Shown in pieces: positions 17,734-26,833 of a stretch of 64,000 nt of DNA; position 1 is the stretch's first letter; each line of letters starts with the position of its first letter. The stretch is from JAKQDH01 sp029558835. GTDB lineage: Bacteria; Planctomycetota; Phycisphaerae; UBA1845. The notes beneath the pieces were generated by a model that was given only the letters and a program-made list of their open reading frames with translations, did not search any database and was not told the DNA's origin. The stretch lies in contig DAOQSN010000029.1 in assembly GCA_035356615.1 (NCBI GenBank), positions 8,456 through 72,455 of the forward strand, read 5' to 3'. The translations under genes and the position numbers were made by a program.

Positions 17734-19476
17734 ATGGACATTCTGCGCGGCATTGCGGTTTCGCCCGGAGTCGCCGTCGGCGAAGCGGTAATCCTCGACG
17801 CCGAGGACTATCGGATTCCGTACCGCTCGGTGTCGGCCGAAGAGGTGGACGCCGAGCTGGAGCGTCTGGCCAGCGCCATAGCGGCCTCGCTGACGGAGTT
17901 GGAGGCTCAGGCCCACTGGCTCGAGGAGCAGCTTGGTCGCGATGCAGCGAACGTTTTCCAATGGCACATCGGCGTCCTGAAGGACGATCGGCTGCGCGGG
18001 GGGATTGAGGCGCTCATCCGGGAGCAGCGGTTCTCGGCGGCCTCGGCCGCCAGCACCGTCATGCGTAACTACCAGCGCCGGTTTCTCCAGATGTCGGACC
18101 CGCTGCTGGTCGAGCGCATCCGCGACGTGCAGGACATCGAGCGCCGGCTGCTGCGTCACATCCTGGGTGAATCGCGCGAGGACCTGGCCCACCTGACCAA
18201 GCCGGTCATTCTGATCGCCCATGACCTGACGCCGACCCAGACGGCCCAGTTGGCGGGCACCAAGGTGGTGGGGGTGGCGCTGGACGTGGGGGCGTCCACG
18301 TCACACACGGCCATTCTGTTGCGTTCCTGGGGCCGCCCGGCGGTCATCGGGCTCAACGATGTCTCGACGCGGATCAGTGGGGGCGACGGGGTCATCATCG
18401 ACGGGTCGAATCAGTTGGTGGTGGCCAACCCCACGCCGGCGACCCTGAAGGATTACCGGGCCCAGGAGGAGCGGTACCTCCGCCTGACCGGCCAACTGGA
18501 GAGCATCAAGCGGCTGGAGGCCGTGACCGCCGACGGCGTGCGCATCCAGTTGCTCAGCAACATCGAGTTCCCGCAGGAGGCCGCCAGCGGGATGGAGCAG
18601 GGCGCCGAAGGGGTGGGCCTGTACCGTACGGAGTTTCTGTTCCTCAGGCCGGAGGGGGCGCCGGGGGAGGAGGAGCAGCAGGCGGCCTATGCCCAGGCGA
18701 TCCGGGGGGTGCGGGGCGGGCCGATCACGATCCGGACGTTCGACCTGGGGGCGGACAAGTACACTCAGCAGCGGCGTTTCGAGCAGGAGCGCAACCCCAT
18801 GCTGGGGCTGCGCAGCATCCGCTACAGCCTGCAGAACCTGGACATGTTCAAGGTGCAGTTGCGGGCTTTTCTGCGGGCATCGCTGGAGGGGGACGTGCGG
18901 CTGATGTTTCCGCTGATCATCAGCCTGATGGAGTTCCGGCAGGCGAAGCTGACGCTCCATGACGCCATGGAGGACCTGGAGGAGGAGGGCGTGCCGTTCC
19001 GGCGGGATTTCCCGGTAGGGATGATGCTGGAGACCCCCGCGGCGGCGGTCCAGGTCCAGGAGTTCTGCCGGGAGGTGGGGTTTATCAGCATTGGGACGAA
19101 CGACCTGATCCAGTACCTGCTGGCGGTGGACCGGGGCAATGAGCGGGTGTCCCGGTTCTACGATGCTTCCCACCCGGCGGTGCTGCGGACGATCCGGGAC
19201 GTAATTCGGACTTGCCAACAGGCCGGTGTTCCGTGTAGTCTATGTGGGGAGATGGCGGGTCAACCGCTGTATACCCTGTTCCTGCTGGGGGTGGGCCTGC
19301 GCACGTTCTCGATGGCGCCGGCCAACATCCCGGGGGTCAAGAAGCTGATCCGCGCGGTGACGACGGGCTATGCCCGGCGGGTGGCGAAGCGGGCATTGAG
19401 TTTTGAAACGGAGCGCCAGGTAACGAATTACCTGCGCGACGAGATAAAGAAGGTGCTGCCGGAGGATCCGATCTAG
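17734..19476 (+). CDS. ptsI: PTS enzyme I (phosphoenolpyruvate-protein phosphotransferase)
   Basis: 580 residues, the normal length for EI without the GAF domain that marks EI-Ntr. It autophosphorylates from PEP and passes phosphate to HPr. Motifs in order: N-terminal GIAVSPGVAVGEAVIL, HPr-binding helical domain, active-site His in GASTSHTAILLRS (about 190), PEP-binding barrel with GVGLYRTEFLFL, RTFDLGADK, and the C-terminal ISIGTNDLIQYLLAVDR followed by the cysteine in CSLCGEMAG. It is last in the hpf-ptsN-ptsH-ptsI group, with 119 bases between ptsH and ptsI. Confidence 0.94.
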   Translation: MDILRGIAVSPGVAVGEAVILDAEDYRIPYRSVSAEEVDAELERLASAIAASLTELEAQAHWLEEQLGRDAANVFQWHIGVLKDDRLRGGIEALIREQRFSAASAASTVMRNYQRRFLQMSDPLLVERIRDVQDIERRLLRHILGESREDLAHLTKPVILIAHDLTPTQTAQLAGTKVVGVALDVGASTSHTAILLRSWGRPAVIGLNDVSTRISGGDGVIIDGSNQLVVANPTPATLKDYRAQEERYLRLTGQLESIKRLEAVTADGVRIQLLSNIEFPQEAASGMEQGAEGVGLYRTEFLFLRPEGAPGEEEQQAAYAQAIRGVRGGPITIRTFDLGADKYTQQRRFEQERNPMLGLRSIRYSLQNLDMFKVQLRAFLRASLEGDVRLMFPLIISLMEFRQAKLTLHDAMEDLEEEGVPFRRDFPVGMMLETPAAAVQVQEFCREVGFISIGTNDLIQYLLAVDRGNERVSRFYDASHPAVLRTIRDVIRTCQQAGVPCSLCGEMAGQPLYTLFLLGVGLRTFSMAPANIPGVKKLIRAVTTGYARRVAKRALSFETERQVTNYLRDEIKKVLPEDPI

Positions 19477-19547
19477 GTTCGACGATGTCTCCTCCGGCAA
19501 GCGAGACGTGGCATGGTGTCCGGACCGGGTAACCGGGCCGGACCGCG

Positions 19548-20246
19548 ATGGGAATGGGTGACGGGGCGGCACGCGACGGGGGGCGTAGCGGCCCGCGCTA
19601 TCGGTTGCTTTTTCGGTACCGCGTGGACGGCGATCTGCGGTTCGTTTCGCATCACGATACCGTCCGGCTGTTCGAGCGAGCGCTGGCGCGAGCCGCCTTG
19701 CCCGTCGGGTTTTCCGCGGGGTTCAATCCCCGCCCCCGGGTGAGCGTGCCGGTACCCCGCCCGGTCGGAGTCGCCTCCGACGACGAGGCCCTGCTGATTG
19801 AGTTGACGCAGGGCGTGGAGCCGGCGGAGGCATTGCACCGGTTGCGGGCGCAGCTCCCGGCGGGCATGGAGTTGCTCGCGGTGGAGGTCCTGAAGCCTCA
19901 GGACGTGCTGCAGCCGGAGTCGGTGCGCTACCGCCTGGACCTGCCTGACCAACCGCCGTCCGACCTGCCGCAACGGGTACGCGACTTTCTCGCGTCCGAC
20001 ATCGTCGAAGTACAGAGAGAGAACCCCAAAGCCCGCGGGATCGGGCGCATCAACGTACGCCGCTACCTGGCGGCCCTGAGCCTTACCGACGGAGGCGTGG
20101 AGTTCGACCTGCGGTGGACGCCGCAGGGAACGGCCCGGCCCGTCGAGATCGCGCAGGTTCTGGGGTTCGAGCCGGATTCGGTCACGCACCGGATCCGTCG
20201 TCTGGAGATTCGATGGCAACCGAGAACAAGGTCGAAGAACCCGTAA
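19548..20246 (+). CDS. TIGR03936/DUF2344 radical-SAM-associated protein
   Basis: 232 residues matching the DUF2344 family that is usually found beside, or fused to, a radical SAM protein and next to RNase E/G. Features are RYRLLFRYRVDGDLRFVSH at the N-terminus and GFSAGFNPRPRVSVPVPRPVG, which is characteristic. A separate radical SAM partner is not in this window. Its end overlaps the start of the RNase E/G gene by 34 bases, showing coupling. Function is not established; association with tRNA or rRNA processing is an inference from context. Confidence 0.85.
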   Translation: MGMGDGAARDGGRSGPRYRLLFRYRVDGDLRFVSHHDTVRLFERALARAALPVGFSAGFNPRPRVSVPVPRPVGVASDDEALLIELTQGVEPAEALHRLRAQLPAGMELLAVEVLKPQDVLQPESVRYRLDLPDQPPSDLPQRVRDFLASDIVEVQRENPKARGIGRINVRRYLAALSLTDGGVEFDLRWTPQGTARPVEIAQVLGFEPDSVTHRIRRLEIRWQPRTRSKNP

Positions 20247-22897
20247 CCACACAAAACGAACCTAAGAAACCCCGCACGCGCAAGCCAACCCGCAAGGCGG
20301 TGACCCGGCGGCGCCCGTCGTCCCGATCGACTGCCCCCGTGCCCGATGCCACCGGTTCCGACTCCGGGGGAGCAGCGGTGGCGGTGGCTGCCCCGGCCAG
20401 CGGGCGGAAGAAGAAGGCGACCACGGGGACCCGCCGGCCGCGGAAGAAGGCCGCTGCGCCCCAAGTACCGGAGGCGGCAGAGGGCCTGCAGGTGGTAACC
20501 GACTCGCCCCGGGGGCTCCCGGAGGTGGTAGAACCACCGGCGAGCCAAGGTGAAGCCACACCGGCGGTATCCCTTCGTGCCCCGACAGACAAACGCGACC
20601 ATGCGGACGGTGTCGTGGCTACCCTCGCGACGGAGCCGGTTGGGGAGCCGTTGAGGGGTCCGCGCGCGGTGACGACCGACGGCCCGGCTCCCTACGGGTT
20701 GGATCACCGGCCGGACTCGGTGCTCGAGATCGAGGAGTTCGGCGTCGGACTCAAAGCGTTCGAGGCGGAGTTCCCCAGGGAGCAAGTGCTGCCGCAGACG
20801 CCCAGCGCGCCGCTGGCGGAGGCCCCCAAACACCCGGCGGCTCCCGAGGCCGGCCCGGCGGAGTCAGACGGCGTTAGGGAGGGACCCGGCGGAGAGGAAC
20901 ACCGGCGGACGGGTCGACGCCGCGGCGGGCGCCGGCATCGCCGCCGCCGTCAGCTCGAACAAACCGGCGCCGCGCCCGGCAACGCGCCGATGGTGGCGGC
21001 CAAGGTGGGAGGGGCAACGCCGCCGGCGGCACCGGCGGCGGTACCCCCGCGCGGGGATCGGGAAGTGAGGCCGACGGTGCCGGCGCCGACGGCGGTGGGT
21101 GTTGGAGAACCAGGGGATGCCGATGAGGCCGCCGGGGGTCCGTCGGGCACTCGGGGGGACGCCGGGCGAAGTCGATCTGCGCGTCGGCGTGCCCGCCGGG
21201 AGCGCCGGCGGGACGCGGCGCGGGCCGGAGGTTCGCATTCGCCGGTCGCGGAGGACCAGGCGTATGAGGTTGGGGAAGAGACGGAGATCGGCCCCGGCGA
21301 CGATGAGGAAGAGGTCGAAAGCGACGCCCCGGTCGGTGACGGCACGCGCGAGATGGTCATCAACGTCTCGCCGGGCGAGGAGTGCCGCATCGCCATTCTG
21401 CACAAGGGTCGGCTGGAGGAGTTGTTCATCGAGCGGGAGAGCTTCCAGTCGCACGTGGGCAACATCTACAAGGGACGGGTGACCAACGTCGAGCCGAGCA
21501 TTCAGGCGGTTTTTGTGGACTTCGGGTTCCCGAAGAACGGTTTCCTGCACGTTTCCGACGTGCAGCCGCAGTACTTCCCCGCCCGGGGCAAGGGCGGCGA
21601 GGACATCGGCCGCAAGACCCCGCGGCATGCCCGCCCGCTCATCCAGCATTGCTTCCGGCGGGGACAGGAAGTGATCGTGCAGATCACCAAGGAGGGGGTG
21701 GGGACCAAGGGACCCACGCTGACGACGTACCTGTCCATCCCCGGTCGCTACCTGGTGATGATGCCGGGGATGAGCCGGCACGGGGTGTCGCGGAAGATCG
21801 AGGATGAGATCGAGCGGCGCAAGATGCGGGAGCAACTGGCCGAACTGAAGCTGCCGCCCGACATGGGCTTCATCATGCGTACGGCCGGGGTGGGACACTC
21901 CAAGCGCGAGCTGCAACACGACCTGAACTACCTGCTGCGTTTGTGGAAGACGGTGGTCGAGCGGATCAAGACGCAGCCGACGCCGGCCGAGCTGTACCGT
22001 GAGTCCGACCTGGTGACCCGCACGATCCGGGACGTCTATACGTCGGACTTCCGCCGGGTGGTGGTGGACGACAAGGCGACGGCGGAGAAGGTGCGGGAGT
22101 TCCTGCGAATTGCCATGCCGCGCACGAAGGCCGTGGTCGAGGAGCACACCGAGCGCGAGCCGCTGTTTCATCACCTGGGGATCGAGGAGGAGATCGAGCG
22201 GATTCACCTGCGGCACGTGCCGCTGGCTTCGGGGGGTTCGCTGGTGATCGAGCCGACCGAGGCCATGGTGGCCATCGACGTCAACAGCGGTCGCTTCCGG
22301 GCGGTGGAGGACGCGGAGGAGAGCGCGCTGAAGATCAACCTGGAAGCGGCTGCCGAGATCGCGCGGCAACTGCGTTTGCGCGACCTGGGCGGGCTGATCG
22401 TGTGCGACTTCATTGACATGCGCGAGGAGCGCAACAAGCGCAAGGTGGAACGGGCGTTGCGCGACGCCCTCAAGAGCCACAAGGAGCGGGCCCGCATCCT
22501 GCGCATCAGCTCGTTCGGGCTGGTGGAAATGACGCGGCAGCGGCAGCGGCCGTCGATCACCCGCAACCTGTACCACGAGTGCCCCCACTGCAAGGGGCGG
22601 GGGCTGGTGAAGATGTCCGACTCGGTGGCCCTGGACGCCATGCGGGTCATCCAACTGGCGGTCCATCACAAGGACGTGCAGCGGGTCATCGTCACTCTGT
22701 CCCACGAGATGGCGTTCCGGCTGCTCAACCGCAAACGGGCGGCGATCCACCAGGTGGAGACGGAGACGGGCAAGGTGGTGGCGGTCCAGGGCAGCGACTC
22801 CTTCGCCAGTGACCAGATGGAATACCGCTGCGAGGACCGCCAGGGGCAACCGGTGGTGCTGACCACCCACGCGGCGGTACCGGCAGGACGCGGTTGA
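20213..22897 (+). CDS. Ribonuclease E/G family endoribonuclease
   Basis: 894 residues from the ATG at 20213 with GGAG upstream. Residues 1 to about 378 are a long low-complexity region rich in Arg, Pro, Ala, Gly and acidic runs with no visible domain. The catalytic core starts at about 380 with VINVSPGEECRIAILHKGRL, the S1 domain containing IYKGRVTNVEPSIQAVFVDF, then the RNase H/DNase I-like region with the metal-binding Asp in VAIDVNSGRF (about 687) and IVCDFIDM. A CPHCKGRG motif (about 789) matches the zinc link that joins subunits in RNase E. Disorder at the N-terminus, in place of a C-terminal scaffold, is unlike E. coli RNase E. It processes rRNA and mRNA 5' ends. Confidence 0.93.
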   Translation: MATENKVEEPVTTQNEPKKPRTRKPTRKAVTRRRPSSRSTAPVPDATGSDSGGAAVAVAAPASGRKKKATTGTRRPRKKAAAPQVPEAAEGLQVVTDSPRGLPEVVEPPASQGEATPAVSLRAPTDKRDHADGVVATLATEPVGEPLRGPRAVTTDGPAPYGLDHRPDSVLEIEEFGVGLKAFEAEFPREQVLPQTPSAPLAEAPKHPAAPEAGPAESDGVREGPGGEEHRRTGRRRGGRRHRRRRQLEQTGAAPGNAPMVAAKVGGATPPAAPAAVPPRGDREVRPTVPAPTAVGVGEPGDADEAAGGPSGTRGDAGRSRSARRRARRERRRDAARAGGSHSPVAEDQAYEVGEETEIGPGDDEEEVESDAPVGDGTREMVINVSPGEECRIAILHKGRLEELFIERESFQSHVGNIYKGRVTNVEPSIQAVFVDFGFPKNGFLHVSDVQPQYFPARGKGGEDIGRKTPRHARPLIQHCFRRGQEVIVQITKEGVGTKGPTLTTYLSIPGRYLVMMPGMSRHGVSRKIEDEIERRKMREQLAELKLPPDMGFIMRTAGVGHSKRELQHDLNYLLRLWKTVVERIKTQPTPAELYRESDLVTRTIRDVYTSDFRRVVVDDKATAEKVREFLRIAMPRTKAVVEEHTEREPLFHHLGIEEEIERIHLRHVPLASGGSLVIEPTEAMVAIDVNSGRFRAVEDAEESALKINLEAAAEIARQLRLRDLGGLIVCDFIDMREERNKRKVERALRDALKSHKERARILRISSFGLVEMTRQRQRPSITRNLYHECPHCKGRGLVKMSDSVALDAMRVIQLAVHHKDVQRVIVTLSHEMAFRLLNRKRAAIHQVETETGKVVAVQGSDSFASDQMEYRCEDRQGQPVVLTTHAAVPAGRG

Positions 22898-22924
22898 GGC
22901 GGCGCCTCGCCGGCGAGCAGGTGC

Positions 22925-23404
22925 ATGGCTCAGGAGAGGCCCAATCCGATCCGGGAATGGCTGACGGTGGCGCGCGCCCACGCCCCGATCTGGCGTGAAC
23001 ACCTGGGGACTTGGGGACGGGCGGTACGGGAGAATCCGCGGCTGCTCTGGGAGACGCCGGCGGCGCGCTACGGGTTGTACGCGGTGGCGGCGGTGCTGCT
23101 GCTGTGGGTGGGCAGCGCCGTAGCCAACCGGCTGGCGACGCCGGTGGACCCGGAGACCCGGGTGGCGGCCGCGACGTTCGACTACCACGTCATCTGCACC
23201 AATCCGGAATGCGGACAACACTTCATTCTGCGTCGCCCCAAGAGTTTCAGCGATTTCCCGGTGCGCTGTCCGAAGTGTGAGCAGCGCACCGGCATGCGGG
23301 CGTTGCCCTGCAACTCCGCGACCTGTCGCGGCAAGTGGGTGGTCCCGCAGGTGCAGGGCAGCGAGCAGCGCTGTCCACAATGCGGGGCCTTGCTGAAGCC
23401 CTGA
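22925..23404 (+). CDS. Membrane-anchored zinc-ribbon protein, unknown function
   Basis: 159 residues. A basic N-terminal stretch of about 45 residues is followed by one membrane segment (GLYAVAAVLLLWVGSAVA, about 50-67). The C-terminal domain has three pairs of cysteines: CTNPECG, CPKCEQ and CPQCGALL, plus CNSATC, suggesting two zinc-binding ribbons. It lies 27 bases after the RNase E/G gene and is probably co-transcribed. Similar single-pass zinc-ribbon proteins are common in Planctomycetes, with no known role. Confidence 0.72.
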   Translation: MAQERPNPIREWLTVARAHAPIWREHLGTWGRAVRENPRLLWETPAARYGLYAVAAVLLLWVGSAVANRLATPVDPETRVAAATFDYHVICTNPECGQHFILRRPKSFSDFPVRCPKCEQRTGMRALPCNSATCRGKWVVPQVQGSEQRCPQCGALLKP

Positions 23405-23836
23405 CGCAGCGCGGCGGCGCCCGCTGCATGGTGGGCATTCCCCTCAATGTGAGAAACCCGATAAAAGGCACGCTGTGACGGTCGCAAGATTGTGGTCGGG
23501 GCTGCTGACCCGGCGCGTCTGGGCCCGGCCGCACCCGCGCTGGACTTTGGCCGATGTACAGGCGGAACCTGCTCGGGCGTCCGGGTCCTGCCTCCCTTCC
23601 CTGACGGACGTGCCCGACAGGCGGGGGGGCGGGGTGAATCTGGAGGCGGTACGGTCGGTTCCTGACCGGACCGGTGCAGCCAACGGCCTCTGCGAGTCGG
23701 CGGTTCGTAGTGCCTGGGCGCCCCACGCCGGCACTGGAGTTCTTCCGCAGCAAGCAGTCGCCGGCGACCGCGCGCGGTGCCCGCCGGTAGCCGATGCCGA
23801 CCGTGCCGTCAGCCACCTGGCGGAACGGAAAGGCCC
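23405..23836. other. Intergenic region without recognised features
   Basis: 432 bases upstream of the hybrid kinase gene. Frames are open on both strands because of the high GC content, but they carry no ribosome site or family pattern. I see no repeat or hairpin family member here. Confidence 0.4.
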
Positions 23837-26833
23837 ATGCGCACGCCGGACACCATTCCTCACACGCCCCTGCGTCACGGCCTTACGGTCATGCTGCTCG
23901 TGCTGGTGCCGCTCGGTGCGCTCTGGACGTTGCAGTCTTATCGGGAGTACCTGGCCGATGTCCGCGGACTGGAGGAGCGCTACCTGGAGGAGAGCAAGGC
24001 GTCGATTCAGCAGGAAGTCCGCGGGGCCCTGGACTTTATTGCGTACATGCGCTCCCAGGCGGAATCGCGGGTAAGGGAGAGCATCCGGCAGCGGGTCTAT
24101 GAGGCCCACGCGGTGGCCACGCACCTCCACGAGCAGTACCAGCAGCAGTTGGAGCCGGAGCAGATCAAGGCCCTCGTGCGGGAAACCCTGCGTCCGGTCC
24201 GCTTCCACAACGGGCGCGGGTACTACTTCGCCACATCCCTGGACGGCGTCGAGCAGCTCTTCGCCGACCGGCCGGAGTTGGAGGGGAAGAACCTGCTCGA
24301 CATCCAGGATGCCCGCGGCCGCTACGTCATCCGCGACATGATCAAGATTGCCCGAAGCCAGCAGGAAGGCTTCTACACTTACAACTGGACCAGGCCCGAC
24401 GCCGCCGGGGGGGACTTCCAGAAGATATCCTTCATCAAATACTTCGCCCCCTTCGACTGGTTCCTGGGCACCGGGGAGTACGTGGCGGATACCGAGCAGG
24501 AGATCCAGAACGAGGTCGTCAGCCGCCTGGCGAAGATCCGCTGGAGCATGGACGGGTATCTGTTCGTCGTCCGGTATGACGGCGTCTCGGTCTGCCACAT
24601 TGATCCGAAGCTCGTCGGCGTCGATCTGCTCCCCATCACCGATCCCAACGGCGTGGAGATCATCAGGGAACTGACCCGCCTCGCGCGCCAGGGCGGCGGG
24701 TTTCTGCGCTACGTGTGGGCCAAGCCCAGCACCCAATCTCCCATGGCCAAGTTGGCCTACGCCGAAGCCTACGAGCCCTGGCAATGGATCGTCGCCACCG
24801 GAGTGTATCTGGACGATTTGCAGGACGTCCTGGCCGAGAAGAAGGACCGTTTGCGGCGGCAGTTGCTCGCGGCGCTGTTGCCCGTTACCGGGTTGCTGCT
24901 GCTGGGTATGGTGCTGACCGTGAGCCTGTCCGTGCGTCTGACGCGGCGCCTGCGCCGGGAGTTCGCCGTCTTCGACCGGTTCTTCAGCGAGGCTACTCCC
25001 GGCGCCGTGGGCATCGACGAGAACCTGTTGGGCTTCGCCGAACTACGCGGGCTGGCGCAGGCCGCCAACCAGATGGCCACCCGTCAGCGCCACGCGGAGG
25101 CGGCCCTCCGTGCCGGCGAGGAAGAGCTCCGCACCGTGGTCCACGCCGCGCTGGACGCGATGATCGCCATCGACCAGGACGGACGGATCACGCTGTTCAA
25201 CCCGGCCGCGGAGCGCATGTTCGGCTGGTCGGGAGGCGAACTGCTCGGTAAGTCGCTCGAACCCCTGTTGCCGCCCGAGCACCGCGACCCGCATCCCGGG
25301 TACGTGAAGGGATACTTCAGTTGCGGAGAGCCCTGCGGCGCCATCGGCAAGATCGTGCAACTTACGGCTCGGCACCGCGACGGCCGGCCGCTCGCCATCG
25401 AGCTGTCGCTCTCCACCGGTGAACGGTCCGGGCGGCGCTTCGCCCTGGCGGCCATTCGAGACATCACCGCCCGCAAGCAGGCGGAGCAGGCCCTGCAGCA
25501 ACACGCGGCCGCGCTGAAGTCGGCCAACATGGAGCTCGAGGCCCAGCGCCAGCAGTTGATCGCGCAGCGCCAGGAACTGCAAGCTATCAACGAGGAACTG
25601 GCGCGGGCCAAGGTCGAGGCGGAGGCGGCCAATCTCACCAAGAGTGAGTTCCTGGCGAACATGAGCCATGAAATCCGCACACCCATGACGGCCATCCTCG
25701 GCTTCACCGAGGCGCTGCTGGATACCGATATGCCCGAAGCACAGCGTGGCGACGCGCTGCACATTATCCGCCGTAATGGTGAGTACCTGCTACGCATCCT
25801 CAACGACATTCTCGACCTGTCCAAGATTGAGGCGGGCAGAATGACGGTCGAGAACGTCCGTTGCGCCGTCAAGGACCTGGTGGCAGAGGTGGCCGCCCTC
25901 GCCCGCGTCCGGGCGGACGCCAAGGGGCTGCAACTGCGAACTTACTGCCTGACGTCCATCCCTGAGACCATCGAGACCGATCCGACGCGCCTGCGCCAGG
26001 TGCTCCTCAACCTGCTCAGCAACGCCATCAAGTTCACGGAGCAAGGGGCGGTGCGTCTGGAGATCAGCCTCGACCGGACGGAGCCGTGCCCACGAATGCA
26101 ATTCGACGTCGTGGACACGGGCATCGGGATGACGCCCGCGCAGGCGGAGCGCCTGTTTGAGCCCTTCACGCAGGCGGACACCTCCACCACGCGGGAGTAC
26201 GGCGGTACCGGCCTGGGGCTGACCATCAGTCGCCGGCTGGCGGGTCTGCTGGGCGGGGATGTCCGCGTCGCTCAGACGCAACCGGGCGGCGGCACGCGCA
26301 TGCGCGCCGTCATTGCCACCGGGCCCCTGGAGGGCATTCCGCTGCTGGACGAAGCAGCCCTCGGAGCACCCGCCGCTGTCGCCGCAGCCCCGCCGCCGAC
26401 CCAGGCGCCCGCCGTGTCGTTGCCGCCCTGTCGCATCCTGCTGGCCGAAGACGGCCCCGACAACCGCACGCTGCTGTGCCACCTGTTACGTCACGCCGGG
26501 GCGAAGGTGACGGCCGTCCACAACGGACAGTTGGCCGTCGAGAGCGTCACCACCGCCCAGCGCGGCGGGCAGACCTTCGACGTGATCCTCATGGACATGC
26601 AGATGCCCGTGCTGGACGGCTACGATGCCACCCGGGCCCTGAGGGCGCAGGGGTACGCCGGCCTCATCATCGCCCTTACCGCCCATGCCATGGCCGGCGA
26701 CCGCCAGAAGTGCCTGGCCGCCGGCTGCGATGACTACCTCACCAAACCGGTTAACCGCCATGACCTGCTTGGAATCATCCGCCGGCATCTCAGCATCCCG
26801 GCCGGCCGGCCCGAGACGGTCGCCGCAGAATAG
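23837..26833 (+). CDS. Membrane hybrid histidine kinase: double Cache, PAS, HisKA, HATPase, receiver
   Basis: 998 residues from the ATG at 23837, with GGAAAGG just upstream. Order: membrane segment (about 14-33), a large extracytoplasmic double Cache_2-like sensor (about 75-335; GRGYYFATSLDG and WIVATGVYLDDLQ), second membrane segment (about 345-368), HAMP-like linker, PAS (about 430-550), coiled coil, HisKA with phosphoacceptor His in ANMSHEIRTPMTAILG (about 610), HATPase_c, and a C-terminal receiver with Asp in DVILMDMQMPVLDG (about 920) and the KP motif. Related sensors detect small organic acids. There is no adjacent response regulator, so output may pass through a phosphorelay encoded elsewhere. 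Confidence 0.93.
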   Translation: MRTPDTIPHTPLRHGLTVMLLVLVPLGALWTLQSYREYLADVRGLEERYLEESKASIQQEVRGALDFIAYMRSQAESRVRESIRQRVYEAHAVATHLHEQYQQQLEPEQIKALVRETLRPVRFHNGRGYYFATSLDGVEQLFADRPELEGKNLLDIQDARGRYVIRDMIKIARSQQEGFYTYNWTRPDAAGGDFQKISFIKYFAPFDWFLGTGEYVADTEQEIQNEVVSRLAKIRWSMDGYLFVVRYDGVSVCHIDPKLVGVDLLPITDPNGVEIIRELTRLARQGGGFLRYVWAKPSTQSPMAKLAYAEAYEPWQWIVATGVYLDDLQDVLAEKKDRLRRQLLAALLPVTGLLLLGMVLTVSLSVRLTRRLRREFAVFDRFFSEATPGAVGIDENLLGFAELRGLAQAANQMATRQRHAEAALRAGEEELRTVVHAALDAMIAIDQDGRITLFNPAAERMFGWSGGELLGKSLEPLLPPEHRDPHPGYVKGYFSCGEPCGAIGKIVQLTARHRDGRPLAIELSLSTGERSGRRFALAAIRDITARKQAEQALQQHAAALKSANMELEAQRQQLIAQRQELQAINEELARAKVEAEAANLTKSEFLANMSHEIRTPMTAILGFTEALLDTDMPEAQRGDALHIIRRNGEYLLRILNDILDLSKIEAGRMTVENVRCAVKDLVAEVAALARVRADAKGLQLRTYCLTSIPETIETDPTRLRQVLLNLLSNAIKFTEQGAVRLEISLDRTEPCPRMQFDVVDTGIGMTPAQAERLFEPFTQADTSTTREYGGTGLGLTISRRLAGLLGGDVRVAQTQPGGGTRMRAVIATGPLEGIPLLDEAALGAPAAVAAAPPPTQAPAVSLPPCRILLAEDGPDNRTLLCHLLRHAGAKVTAVHNGQLAVESVTTAQRGGQTFDVILMDMQMPVLDGYDATRALRAQGYAGLIIALTAHAMAGDRQKCLAAGCDDYLTKPVNRHDLLGIIRRHLSIPAGRPETVAAE

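Noticed and set aside
20864..23380. 838-codon open frame on the minus strand
   Set aside because: It is antisense to the RNase E/G catalytic core, which has conserved motifs. The opposite frame is His/Arg/Leu-rich and unrecognisable.
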